Assembly (NCBI RefSeq): GCF_041199995.1
Contig: NZ_CP165646.1
Coordinates: 1,426,001 to 1,490,000, forward strand
DNA from: Leptotrichia sp. HSP-342
GTDB taxonomy: Bacteria; Fusobacteriota; Fusobacteriia; Fusobacteriales; Leptotrichiaceae
DNA length: 64,000 nucleotides
Direction of reading: 5' to 3'
The notes under the pieces are model-generated. The model made no database searches, was not told where the DNA came from, and saw nothing but the letters and a program-made list of their open reading frames with translations. This document shows, piece by piece, positions 36,991 to 46,296 of the stretch (position 1 is its first letter; every line of letters starts with the position of its first letter). The translations under genes were made by a program, and so were the position numbers.

Positions 36991-37720
36991 TTTCCTTTAA
37001 TCTCATCTCCAATCGTTTCCCAATAAATGAGAATAATTTTACGCTGATATAATAAACCAAACCAGTAAACAATATTGGTTTTACACTATAATATACAGCT
37101 TGTAAGCTTTTACTGTTCATTGTAATGTCTACGACACTAATATATCCCACAACGGCTGTTTCCTTAAATAAATTTATAAATTCGTTCAAAAGTGCTGGCA
37201 AAATATTTTTTATTGCCTGTGGCATTACAATTTCATTCATTGCCATTCTATAAGGCATACCAGTCGCTCTTGCAGCTTCCATTTGCCCCTTGTCTATACT
37301 TTCAATTCCAGAACGGATTGTTTCTTCTACATAAGCTGCACTATTAAGTCCTAAAGCAATTAATGCAATCCAGTAATTGTTAAGTATTACAACTACAAAA
37401 GATAATGTCAAAAGCTGTAAAACCATAGGAGTTCCTCGCATTATGTCAACATATTCATCGATAATAACATCTTTTATCATATCTAAAATTTCTATATTGG
37501 TTTTCTGAAATTTTAAGAATGCTAAAAGCATTCCCAAAAGAATACCGATAGCAGCTCCACCAGCTGTAAGCCCCAATGTAGTTATAAAGTAACTGTTTGC
37601 ATAAATTCCCCATTCTTCCGGCTTCATGTCATACGGAAATACAAAAAGCACAGCAACAGTTACAACTGCTATAAAAAATGATGTTTTTACTATTTTTCGT
37701 GTTTTTTCCAATTCTTCCAT
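36983..37720 (-). CDS. Amino-acid ABC transporter permease (HisM/GlnP type)
   Basis: The permease has about five membrane helices and the EAA loop [25 protein letters not shown] 37720 has no ribosome binding site; a strong AAGGAGGATATG 30 nt upstream starts a four-codon frame (MNKN, 37736-37750) in the same reading frame, ended by TAA. Translation may therefore depend on reinitiation, or a longer N-terminus has been lost by a nonsense change. Confidence 0.92.
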   Translation of the reverse strand: MEELEKTRKIVKTSFFIAVVTVAVLFVFPYDMKPEEWGIYANSYFITTLGLTAGGAAIGILLGMLLAFLKFQKTNIEILDMIKDVIIDEYVDIMRGTPMVLQLLTLSFVVVILNNYWIALIALGLNSAAYVEETIRSGIESIDKGQMEAARATGMPYRMAMNEIVMPQAIKNILPALLNEFINLFKETAVVGYISVVDITMNSKSLQAVYYSVKPILFTGLVYYISVKLFSFIGKRLEMRLKEND

Positions 37721-37735
37721 TATATTTAATGAACT

Positions 37736-37750
37736 TTAATTTTTGTTCAT
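37736..37750 (-). CDS. Four-codon mini-ORF upstream of the permease
   Basis: ATG AAC AAA AAT TAA directly follows AAGGAGGAT, the best ribosome binding site in the leader. It is in frame with the permease start, 30 nt upstream. It could be a regulatory upstream frame or the relic of a longer permease N-terminus. Confidence 0.4.
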   Translation of the reverse strand: MNKN

Positions 37751-37783
37751 ATCCTCCTTACCATTAAAAATTATTATAATATT

Positions 37784-37812
37784 ATTATACCTAATATTTA
37801 TAGGTTTTTCAA
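37784..37812 (-). promoter_or_regulatory. Promoter of the amino-acid ABC operon
   Basis: On the minus strand TTGAAA, 17 nt, TATAAT. The predicted start is near 37777, about 27 nt before the mini-ORF. Confidence 0.75.
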
Positions 37813-38000
37813 TAAAAAGTTTTTATTTTATTATTTAATTTAGTACTTTTCTTATACTTATTCCTTTTCAAAGAAGATTAAATATTTTTTCAAAATATTT
37901 TTAAATAATTAAGTGATATAGTTACTTGATTTTGGAAATGAAGTTTATAAATTCAGTAAAATTTCCAAAACGGAACTTAATTTGAAAAGGAGTTATAACT

Positions 38001-38510
38001 ATGAAATTATTTAAATTTTTATTTTTTTCAGTTATTGTATTAGTTGCGGGCTTAGGTTATTATATTTACACTCAAAATCAGTTAAAAATTCCAGATTCTA
38101 TGGTAAAAAGCGCTGTTGCTTCTAAGTTTCCAATAGAAAAATCCTACCCTCTTGGAAAAATAAAGCTATTTAATCCAAAAGTACATTTTGAAAATGATAA
38201 GCTAATTATTGAAGCAGAATACCTAAATGACGCACTAAATGATCAGATTAACGGAACGATGACCTTTGCAACTGATATTCATTATGATCCAATGAAATCA
38301 AACCTTTATCTTGATGATTTTCAAATTGTAAGACTGACAAAAGAAAACAAAGAAATTGATCTTGATAAAAAACCCATCATCAGAACAGGGTTAAATTATG
38401 CTTTTAGTCAGCTTGAAAAAAAAGAAATTTTGAATTTATCAGGAGTTGAAAAATTTCAAATGATAAAGGATATAAAAATTGAAAATAATAAATTGACTGT
38501 TGTTAAATAA
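38001..38510 (+). CDS. DUF1439-like membrane-anchored protein
   Basis: The 169-residue protein has one N-terminal membrane anchor (about 4-24), then a beta-rich domain resembling DUF1439/YceB: KFPIEKSYPLGKIKLFNPKVHF, here split as KFPIEKSYPLGKI and NPKVHFENDKLII, and late ALNDQINGTMTFATDI. There is no lipobox Cys. The role is unknown; YceB relatives are envelope lipoproteins. AAAAGGAG precedes ATG 38001. Confidence 0.6.
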   Translation: MKLFKFLFFSVIVLVAGLGYYIYTQNQLKIPDSMVKSAVASKFPIEKSYPLGKIKLFNPKVHFENDKLIIEAEYLNDALNDQINGTMTFATDIHYDPMKSNLYLDDFQIVRLTKENKEIDLDKKPIIRTGLNYAFSQLEKKEILNLSGVEKFQMIKDIKIENNKLTVVK

Positions 38511-38526
38511 AAAATAATTTTAATTA

Positions 38527-38874
38527 TTATTCAGTTAAAATTTTATGTTTGAAAAAACGTTCTTGAAATTCAACCAGTACTTCCATTTGGGAAACTGTAT
38601 AATTTTTCCCATCTGGAATTACTATAAGTTTATTTTCTTCATCATCATACCTATAAACAATAGCTCTACATATTCCACAAAATTCATCAACAGGTTCAAA
38701 AACTCCCAAAATATACACATCTATTTCTTCTCCATCTTCACTAATAGTATTTGGAATATATCCATAATTTACTGGATATATAAAATTATATTTAGGATGT
38801 CTTTCTCCCATTTTTCTATCCATCTTTACATGTATTTTTTGTCCTAAAAATTTTTTATAATTATCTAAACTCAT
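38527..38874 (-). CDS. Short inorganic pyrophosphatase-like protein
   Basis: The core resembles family I pyrophosphatase: FIYPVNYGYIPNTISEDGEEIDVYILG holds the signature, seen as YPVNYGYIPNT and EDGEEIDVY. In the D-x-D-x-x-D metal motif the middle Asp is Glu. At 115 residues it is far shorter than the usual ~175, lacking the C-terminal helix and the second Tyr-Lys pair. It may hydrolyse a related phosphate compound or be a minimal form. It is convergent with the DUF1439-like gene. Confidence 0.75.
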   Translation of the reverse strand: MSLDNYKKFLGQKIHVKMDRKMGERHPKYNFIYPVNYGYIPNTISEDGEEIDVYILGVFEPVDEFCGICRAIVYRYDDEENKLIVIPDGKNYTVSQMEVLVEFQERFFKHKILTE

Positions 38875-38934
38875 AAAAATCCTTTTTAAATATCAATTTT
38901 AATTTATATTTCTTTAAAATTTTTCTGTTTTTAT

Positions 38935-39273
38935 TTAAAAACTTCCTTTTAACATTCCTAAAAAATATATCACTGCAATAGAAACAATTATTATTATTCC
39001 CAGATTTGTCTTCCTAAAAGTTAAATATGCCACGATTGCTATTCCAATCAGAACTCTTATTATGTCAAAATTTGTACTTCCAGTAGAAGTAAAAATATCT
39101 GGAAATACTAATACTGTCAGTACTGTATAAGGAAGTGCTTCAAAGAACTTATTAACTTTTAGGTTGTTTTCTGGAATTTTTACAAATATTGGCAATGTCC
39201 TCAGTATTACCGTCATGATTATGAGTGTCATCAAAATCATTGTTAAAATCCCTAAATTTTCGTTATAATTCAA
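38935..39273 (-). CDS. azlD: AzlD-family branched-chain amino acid export subunit
   Basis: This is a small four-helix membrane protein that pairs with AzlC. The pattern PENNLKVNKFFEALPYTVLTVL is typical. TTG 39273 is favoured as start: AAAGGAAG lies 9 nt before it and the product (112 residues) is the family length; longer in-frame starts overlap azlC and add unusual residues. It lies 40 nt after azlC. Confidence 0.85.
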   Translation of the reverse strand: MNYNENLGILTMILMTLIIMTVILRTLPIFVKIPENNLKVNKFFEALPYTVLTVLVFPDIFTSTGSTNFDIIRVLIGIAIVAYLTFRKTNLGIIIIVSIAVIYFLGMLKGSF

Positions 39274-39313
39274 TCTTATCACTTCCTTTCCCTTTATTAA
39301 TTTAATCGTTTTC

Positions 39314-40033
39314 CTACTTTTCAGGATTTTCATTATAATAAAGCTGCGCATATATAAAACTTGCCAAAGACATCGTTAAAATCATAACCCATCCTGAACT
39401 TACCTTATTTAAAATAGGCAAAAATGAAAATGCCATTTTTATAACAAGTGCCAGCAAAACAATTCTTATATATTTAAAATTTTGGCTTAAAGCCATTATT
39501 AACATACTGAAAAATATTGAATAAAGCACAAAATTCATACTATTCATAAGTGATTCTGGCAATTTTTCACCAAATATTGCTCCAAAAATTGTACCAAAAC
39601 AGTAACAAAAATATGGAATTGTATTTACTCCCATCATATACCACGCATTTTTGGCATTTTTTAATGTCAGATATGTTACAGTTTCATCAGTAAGCCCCAC
39701 GCCTACCAGAAACTTCTGAAAAATAGGAGTTTTTTCACCAAGCTGTCTAAAAATAACAATATTTAACAATAAATATCTTAAATTGATAAGAACAATAGAT
39801 AAAATCACTTCAACTGGAGGCGACTTCATCACATAAAGTACCTTTAACAGTAATGAATGAGCCCCTCCTGCATACATTCCAAACGATGTAAGCCCAATCA
39901 TTGGCAAAATTTGGGAAAAACTTTTGGCTGAAATCAGTCCGATTGCAACTCCAAAGGGAATGTAGGCAATTCCGATTCCAGTACCGTCTTTTAATCCCTT
40001 TAAATAGTTTTCCAGTTTTCTTATTTGTGCCAT
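39314..40033 (-). CDS. azlC: AzlC-family branched-chain amino acid exporter
   Basis: The 239-residue membrane protein carries the AzlC signature GIGIAYIPFGVAIGLIS at residues 18-34, LTDETVTYLT in the middle and several helices. With AzlD it forms a branched-chain amino acid exporter. AAGGAAGG precedes ATG 40033. Confidence 0.9.
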   Translation of the reverse strand: MAQIRKLENYLKGLKDGTGIGIAYIPFGVAIGLISAKSFSQILPMIGLTSFGMYAGGAHSLLLKVLYVMKSPPVEVILSIVLINLRYLLLNIVIFRQLGEKTPIFQKFLVGVGLTDETVTYLTLKNAKNAWYMMGVNTIPYFCYCFGTIFGAIFGEKLPESLMNSMNFVLYSIFFSMLIMALSQNFKYIRIVLLALVIKMAFSFLPILNKVSSGWVMILTMSLASFIYAQLYYNENPEK

Positions 40034-40133
40034 TTTTTGTTCTGATTCCTTCCTTATATAGTATTATTCTAACAATTTCAAAACAATTAGTCAAATATAT
40101 AATATATATTTCTATCATATATAAAATATATTA

Positions 40134-43100
40134 TTACTTTAATAATCCCCAATTTTTAGCCACACTTCCATTCGCTTTTAATGGAACTTTCTTAAATTTA
40201 ACAGTATTTTCCATAATTTTTTCAATTTTTTCCATGTATTCCTTAGTAAATTCATCACGAACTTCAAAAATCAGTTCATCATGAACTTGAAGAAGCATTT
40301 TTATATTTTCATCATTTTTAAACTCCTCATGAAGTTCAATCATAACTTTTTTTATAATATTTGCCGCTGTTCCTTGAACGACAGTATTTACCGCCATTCT
40401 TACAGCCTGTGCCTGTACATTTTTATTTGTCGCATTAATTCCGCTAATGTATCTTCTCGTACCGTAAAAAGTTTCTACAAAACCGTGAAGCTTAGCTGTC
40501 TCTGTCACAATATCCAAAAATTTTCTGACTCTAGGATATTCCTCAAAATATGTCGTTATATATTGAGAAGCCTCTTGAACTGTAATCCCTAGTTCCTTCG
40601 ACAGTCCAAACGGTGTTTTTCCATACAGGATACTAAAATTAATTACTTTTGCAATACTTCTCTCATGCCGTGAAATCTCATCTTCTTGGGTTTTGAAAAA
40701 TATCTTTCTTGCTGTCAAGTTATGCAAATCCTGATTATCCTGATATGCCTGCACTAAATGCCTATCTTTTGACAATTCAGCCAGAACTCTCAATTCAATT
40801 TGTGAATAATCAAATGAAATCAAGCTATGCCCTCCCTTTGCGACAAAACCAGTACGAATCCTTATTCCATCATCTGTTCTCACAGGAATATTTTGTAAAT
40901 TTGGATTTGCTGACGAAAGCCGTCCAGTAGAGGTACCATTTTGGTTAAAAGTAGTATGAATCCTTTCATCTTTATCCGCCAGTTTTGGAATTGGCTCAAT
41001 GTATGTTGATAATAATTTCTTATAAGCCCTGTATTCCAGAAGCTTTTTCCCAATCATACGTTTGTCTTCTGTCAATTCTCCATTGTTTGCAATCATTTCC
41101 AGAACTTCCACATTTGTTGAATATCCAGTTTTTGTCTTTTTACCTGATGGAATCTGTAATTTTTCAAACAAAACTTCTCCTAATTGTTGTGGTGAATCAA
41201 TATTAAATTCTCCATCAGCAAGTTTATAAATATCACTTTGAAGCATATTTATCTTTTCTTCCAGCTCATTCTGAAATTCACTGAAATATTTTTTATCAAT
41301 TTTTATTCCAGTTTCTTCCATTTGTGCCAATACTGGTATTAATCGACTTTCCAGCTTGTCAAATATATTTAAGAACTGCTCATTTTGTAATCTATTTCTA
41401 AAAATTATTTCCAATTTATAAATAAAAAACGTTCTCTTTGATAAAAACTCACAAACCACATCATCAGAAACATCACTAAAATCCTTCTTTCTTCGCTCCT
41501 TCTTAAATTTTTCCTCAAAAGTTGCAATCTCAACATCAAACTCATCTAAAATTATTTCCTCGATTTCCTGCAAACTTTCTGTCCCAAGTACATATCTTGC
41601 AAGCAAAATATCAAAATATTCCGTACATTTTATCCCGAATCTCTCTTCATTTATCCCATAAGTTTTTCCACCAACAGAGTATCCAAAATACTCACTTTCC
41701 CCATTTTTCATATACTCTTTAACATTATAGGCAATAATTTCTTTCTCACTCAATAATTTATAAATATCCTCAATATTTTTTTTATTATCTTCCTTTTCAT
41801 CAGTATTCTCACCTAAACTGAACAAGTTAATTTGAACTCCAGCTCCTGATTTTTCGTGATTTTCATTTTGTAAAATATTTTTCAATTCACTATCCAAAAG
41901 CACAATATTCGTTTTTTCATCACAAATAGAAAGTCCAAGCATATTCTCAAAAATTGCCACTTTTTTATCCATTTTCTCAATCACAGAATAAGCATCATTC
42001 CAGCTCACAACTTTTCCATAATTTTTCTCAAAATACACTTTTTCATCTTTAATTTTTTTAGTTTTTTCAGTTTTCTGATTTTCTAACGCAATCTCTTCTG
42101 CCTTTTTCTTCTGAGCTTCATATTCCATTGCCAATTTTTCCTTTAAAACTTGAATTTCATCAATTTTTTTATCTATTTCTGAATTATGTTCGTACTCCAC
42201 ATGCTCATAAAAATGTGAAATTCCATCAAAAATCGGATTTTCCTTATCATACTCCAATTCCTGCTTTTCAACTTTTTCTCTTTCAAGTCTCTCTTTTTCC
42301 AATTTTTCTTCAACAATTTTTTTATTTTTTTCTAAAATTTGCTTCTCTTCTTCTGTAAGTTCCTTCTGATTTCCACTTTGCAAGAATCTTTCCTTTTCTT
42401 CTTCAACAGCTTTAGAAAATCTTTTAAAATCAAGCTCCTCATAAAGTTTTAAAAGACTGTCAAAATCCTTTTCCTCAAATTTCAATTTATTTTTATCATA
42501 TTCAACATCAAGCTCCCTTTTGACAGTTGCAAGTTCCCGACTTATAAAGGCATTTTCCTTATCAGTCAGTAATTTTTCCTTCTGTTTCCCTTTTATTTCA
42601 TCAATATTTTCGTAAATTCCTTCCAAATTTCCATAAGTCGTAATAAGTTTCACTCCATTTTTAGGACCAATCCCCGTAACTCCTGGAATTCCGTCCGACT
42701 TATCTCCCATAAGACCAAACAAATCAGGAATCTTATCAGGCGTAACTCCCAAATATTCAACTACATCTTCGTCAGTCTTTATATGTTTAAATGCAGAATT
42801 TTTATCCCCTTTTCCAAGCAAGGCAATGTTAATTTTTCCATCTACAAGCTGTGCCAAATCCTTATCCCCAGTTATTACAAAGACCTCAATCTGCTCATCT
42901 TCATCATTAGAAAATTTAGTGGCAAAAGTGGCAATAACATCATCCGCTTCCTGCCCAGCCTTCTTATATTTCGGAATTCTATACCCATCCAACACCTTCA
43001 TAATAGCATCAATCTGCATAACCAGTTCTTCAGGCATACTTTCCCTATGTGCCTTATACGTTTCCAGCTCCCCAGTTCTATCTAGTTCACTCCTTTTAAC

Positions 43101-43274
43101 ATCTAGACAAGCCACTAAATAATCAGGTCTAAATTCCCTAATCACACTTTCCAGCGTATTAATAAACCCAAATGTCGCTCCAGTAGACATTCCGTTACTA
43201 TTTCTCATTCCCATTAGTGCAAAATGACTTCTATACATAATCGCACTCGTATCCAATATAACCGCTCTTTTCAA
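40134..43274 (-). CDS. polA: DNA polymerase I
   Basis: It has a 5' nuclease domain (about 1-290, GQEADDVIATFA, GDKSDGIPGVTGIGPKNG), a degenerate 3'-5' exonuclease domain (about 425-630) and a family A polymerase with motif A SFDYSQIELRVLAE, motif B INFSILYGKTPFGLS and motif C VHDELIFEV. The exonuclease has lost its metal ligands: the D-x-E position reads FEN, and N-x-x-x-D reads NVKEY. It is 1046 residues, over 100 longer than usual, owing to a K/E-rich, probably coiled insert at about 295-420. It starts at TTG 43274 after ATGAGGAA. Confidence 0.95.
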   Translation of the reverse strand: MKRAVILDTSAIMYRSHFALMGMRNSNGMSTGATFGFINTLESVIREFRPDYLVACLDVKRSELDRTGELETYKAHRESMPEELVMQIDAIMKVLDGYRIPKYKKAGQEADDVIATFATKFSNDEDEQIEVFVITGDKDLAQLVDGKINIALLGKGDKNSAFKHIKTDEDVVEYLGVTPDKIPDLFGLMGDKSDGIPGVTGIGPKNGVKLITTYGNLEGIYENIDEIKGKQKEKLLTDKENAFISRELATVKRELDVEYDKNKLKFEEKDFDSLLKLYEELDFKRFSKAVEEEKERFLQSGNQKELTEEEKQILEKNKKIVEEKLEKERLEREKVEKQELEYDKENPIFDGISHFYEHVEYEHNSEIDKKIDEIQVLKEKLAMEYEAQKKKAEEIALENQKTEKTKKIKDEKVYFEKNYGKVVSWNDAYSVIEKMDKKVAIFENMLGLSICDEKTNIVLLDSELKNILQNENHEKSGAGVQINLFSLGENTDEKEDNKKNIEDIYKLLSEKEIIAYNVKEYMKNGESEYFGYSVGGKTYGINEERFGIKCTEYFDILLARYVLGTESLQEIEEIILDEFDVEIATFEEKFKKERRKKDFSDVSDDVVCEFLSKRTFFIYKLEIIFRNRLQNEQFLNIFDKLESRLIPVLAQMEETGIKIDKKYFSEFQNELEEKINMLQSDIYKLADGEFNIDSPQQLGEVLFEKLQIPSGKKTKTGYSTNVEVLEMIANNGELTEDKRMIGKKLLEYRAYKKLLSTYIEPIPKLADKDERIHTTFNQNGTSTGRLSSANPNLQNIPVRTDDGIRIRTGFVAKGGHSLISFDYSQIELRVLAELSKDRHLVQAYQDNQDLHNLTARKIFFKTQEDEISRHERSIAKVINFSILYGKTPFGLSKELGITVQEASQYITTYFEEYPRVRKFLDIVTETAKLHGFVETFYGTRRYISGINATNKNVQAQAVRMAVNTVVQGTAANIIKKVMIELHEEFKNDENIKMLLQVHDELIFEVRDEFTKEYMEKIEKIMENTVKFKKVPLKANGSVAKNWGLLK

Positions 43275-43437
43275 CTTAATTATTCCTCATTTCTTTTTTT
43301 TAATTTAACAATTTTTATATTTGTATATTTTACCATTTTTTACATTTTTTCTCAAAGCATTTTTTCTTAATTTAATAGAACAGCCTAAATCTTAATAATT
43401 TTATGTATTCAAATTAGTAATTTTTAATCTATAAAAA

Positions 43438-43468
43438 GGCTGTACTTAGATTTTATCCTAAGCCAGCC
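43438..43468 (-). terminator. Terminator of pyrimidine-nucleoside phosphorylase
   Basis: On the minus strand GGCTGGCTTAG pairs with CTAAGTACAGCC (small bulge) and is followed by TTTTTATAG. It lies about 16 nt past the stop codon. Confidence 0.8.
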
Positions 43469-43483
43469 CTTCTTATAAGCAAA

Positions 43484-44788
43484 TTATTCTATTATTTCAA
43501 AAATTGCCTTTGGCTCTTCAACTTTTTCTGATGTTATTACAAATGCATCTATAACCATATTTTTAGATTCATTCACATTTTTATCATCATTATAGTAAAT
43601 TTCAGCAATTTTTTCATTTTTTCCTATTTTTTCCCCAACTTTTCTAAAGATATTTATTCCAACTGCATGGTCAACTTCATCTTCTTTTTTAGCACGGCCT
43701 GCACCAATAATCATTGCTGCTTTTCCAATTTCTTCTGTTTTTATTTTTTTTATATATCCTTCATTTTCAGAAAAAATTTCCATTACATATCTAGCTTTTG
43801 GAAGTAATCCATAGTCATTTATAAGGTCTTTGTTTCCACCACTTTCCCCAATAAATTCTGCCAATATCTTTAATGCTGTTCCGTTTTTTATTACTTCATC
43901 AATTTTTTCTTTTGCCTCACTCAATTCTGATATTTCACCTTTTTCTTTCAAGGCAAGTCCTGTAATCGTATAAACAACTTCTTTTACGTCAGAAGCACCA
44001 TTTCCCTTTAAAAATTCAATTGCTTCTATAATTTCGTTTGCATTTCCAATTGCATGCCCAAGCGGTTCATCCATATTGCTAAGTACAACCTTGACTTTTC
44101 TTCCAGCACCTTTTCCAATTTCAATCATTCTTTCTGCCAATTTTTTAGCTTGCTCCAAATCTTTCATAAAGGCTCCATCCCCAACTTTTACATCAAGAAT
44201 TATAACATCTGAATAAATTGCTAATTTCTTACTCATAATACTGCTGGCAATTAACGGAATACTTGGAACAGTTGCAGTCACATCACGTAAAGAATATAGT
44301 TTCTTATCAAGCGGAACTATCTTGTCGCTGTATCCCATCAGCCCAACTCCAGTTTTATTAGCAATTTTTACAAGTTCCTCTTTTGTCGTTGAAAACTTGA
44401 ATCCTTTAATTGACTCAAACTTGTCAATTGTCCCTCCAGTATGCCCAAGTCCTTTTCCAGATAACTTCACATTTCCCATCCCAAGTGCTGATAAAATAGG
44501 GGAAAGTATTACTGTAACCTTATCTCCAACACCTCCTGTACTATGCTTATCCACAAGAAATCTATCTATCTCATCAAATTTTATCACATCTCCAGAGTCT
44601 CTCATTACCATTGTAAATTTCAACAGTTCTTCCTTTGTCATATCATTAAAGTAAACTCCCATAAGAAATGCTGACATCTGATAATCAGGAATATTTCCAG
44701 TCAAATATTCATTTAATAAAAACTCTATCTCTGTATCAGATAGTTTAAGGTTGTCACGTTTTTTCTCAATTATATCAACTGCTCTCAT
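43484..44788 (-). CDS. pdp: Pyrimidine-nucleoside phosphorylase
   Basis: The enzyme phosphorolyses thymidine, uridine or deoxyuridine for salvage. The phosphate-binding signature is KLSGKGLGHTGGTIDKFES with DKHSTGGVGDKVTVILSP, both family hallmarks, and DVKVGDGAFMKD further on. At 434 residues it fits Pdp/DeoA. The BMP nucleoside-binding lipoprotein gene lies just upstream, which fits nucleoside uptake and salvage. It starts at ATG 44788 after TAGGAGATG. Confidence 0.93.
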   Translation of the reverse strand: MRAVDIIEKKRDNLKLSDTEIEFLLNEYLTGNIPDYQMSAFLMGVYFNDMTKEELLKFTMVMRDSGDVIKFDEIDRFLVDKHSTGGVGDKVTVILSPILSALGMGNVKLSGKGLGHTGGTIDKFESIKGFKFSTTKEELVKIANKTGVGLMGYSDKIVPLDKKLYSLRDVTATVPSIPLIASSIMSKKLAIYSDVIILDVKVGDGAFMKDLEQAKKLAERMIEIGKGAGRKVKVVLSNMDEPLGHAIGNANEIIEAIEFLKGNGASDVKEVVYTITGLALKEKGEISELSEAKEKIDEVIKNGTALKILAEFIGESGGNKDLINDYGLLPKARYVMEIFSENEGYIKKIKTEEIGKAAMIIGAGRAKKEDEVDHAVGINIFRKVGEKIGKNEKIAEIYYNDDKNVNESKNMVIDAFVITSEKVEEPKAIFEIIE

Positions 44789-44904
44789 AAAATCATCTCC
44801 TAAATATTTCTTAAACTATGGCTTGGAAATCAAAATATTCCAAATCATAAATTACTAGTCCAATAAAAAATTGTAAATATAAAAAATTAAAGAAAAGATA
44901 AAAA

Positions 44905-44948
44905 GGTTGTAAAAGAATGATATTTAATTTATCAATTCTCAAACAACC
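44905..44948 (-). terminator. Terminator of the BMP lipoprotein gene
   Basis: GGTTGT and ACAACC close a long hairpin whose inner part also pairs; on the minus strand it is followed by TTTTTATC. Confidence 0.75.
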
Positions 44949-44986
44949 ATTTTTATAAATTTTTGCACTTTGAAAAATATTTATAA

Positions 44987-46027
44987 TTACAATGTAGGTT
45001 TCACTTGAATTTTACCATCTTTAATATCTTGTTTAATTTGTTCAAGACGTTTGATGTTTTCTTCTCCAATTTTATCTTTTGTAAATTCAAAGTTAGTTGT
45101 TCCTACTCCATTTTCCTTGATTCCAAAAACTTGTAATTTTGCTTCAAATTTTCCATCTATTGAAGATTTTACAACATCGAATACTGCATTATCAACATAT
45201 TTCATCATAGACGTCAAAATTATTCCTGGATACAAATTATCTTGGTTAGAATCCACACCAATTCCATAAACATTTTTTTCCTTAACTGCTTGGAATACTC
45301 CTAGTCCACTTGCTCCAGCAGCATGATAAATAACATCCGCACCTTGTTGGATTAGTGTTTCAGTTTTAGCTTTTGCTGATGCCTGGTCGTTAAATGAGTT
45401 GTTTCCTCCAATGTATACAGGTAAAACTTTAATATCTGGTTTTACGTATCTTGCACCTTGTGTATATCCCGCATAGAATCTTTTAATTAATTCAGATTCG
45501 TTTGCACCCACAAATCCAATACTTCCTGTTTTATCCATCATTCCAGCCAACGCTCCTACTAAGAATGAACCTTCTTGTTCTTTAAACAAAATAGAAGCAA
45601 CATTTGGCAATCCATTTACAGTTTCATCAATTATTGCAAATTTTTGATCAGGGAAAGCTTGAGCTACAGCAACTAATGAATCTTTCATGCTGTATCCAAC
45701 CGCAATAATCAACTCAAATTCTCCAGATTCTGCAAATTGTGTTAAAGCATTCTTTGCTTCTGTTGATGGGTCTTTTGGCTCATATTCTTTAAAAGAAATT
45801 CCTAATTCTTTCTGAGCCTTTTCTAAACCTCTAAAAGTCGCATCATTAAATGATTTGTCACCTTTCCCACCAGTAGAATAAACTACTGCAACAGCCTTTT
45901 TAGAATTTGTTGCATCTGCAGATGTTTTACCATCTTTTACCTGCTCTCCTGTAGCTGGTTTATTTCCACAAGCTACAACTAACATTAATGCAAAAATTAC
46001 ACTAAAAATTGTTATAATTTTTTTCAT
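44987..46027 (-). CDS. BMP-family nucleoside-binding lipoprotein
   Basis: The lipobox VVAC with C20 is followed by a PnrA/Med-type periplasmic binding domain: VVYSTGGKGDKSFNDATFRGL, here seen as STGGKGDKSFNDATF, then ELIIAVGYSMKDSL, IGFVGANESELIKRF and GIGVDSNQDNLYPG. This family delivers purine or pyrimidine nucleosides to ABC importers. No permease or ATPase genes of that importer are in the window. TAGGAGGAG precedes ATG 46027. Confidence 0.92.
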   Translation of the reverse strand: MKKIITIFSVIFALMLVVACGNKPATGEQVKDGKTSADATNSKKAVAVVYSTGGKGDKSFNDATFRGLEKAQKELGISFKEYEPKDPSTEAKNALTQFAESGEFELIIAVGYSMKDSLVAVAQAFPDQKFAIIDETVNGLPNVASILFKEQEGSFLVGALAGMMDKTGSIGFVGANESELIKRFYAGYTQGARYVKPDIKVLPVYIGGNNSFNDQASAKAKTETLIQQGADVIYHAAGASGLGVFQAVKEKNVYGIGVDSNQDNLYPGIILTSMMKYVDNAVFDVVKSSIDGKFEAKLQVFGIKENGVGTTNFEFTKDKIGEENIKRLEQIKQDIKDGKIQVKPTL

Positions 46028-46222
46028 TTTCTCCTCCTAAAAATTTTTATTTTCTTATGTTTTATTATACCCTATTTTTTTAAATTTTAAAATAGTGTCT
46101 CATTAATTTTTCAAAAATTTTTTAAGTATACTAAAATTTCTTTAAAATTATAAAGACTTTTTTTATATTAAGTTGATAAAATCAGATAACTCTAAAATTT
46201 TATAATATTTTTATCATAAAAA

Positions 46223-46262
46223 ATCGGAAGACAATCTATACTTTTTAAACAATTCTTCCGAT
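46223..46262 (-). terminator. Terminator of the autotransporter gene
   Basis: ATCGGAAGA and TCTTCCGAT pair perfectly over 9 bp. On the minus strand the stem is followed by TTTTTTATG. It lies 35 nt past the stop codon. Confidence 0.85.
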
Positions 46263-46296
46263 CTTTTATGTTTATCATTCTAAAATAATCAAACTA

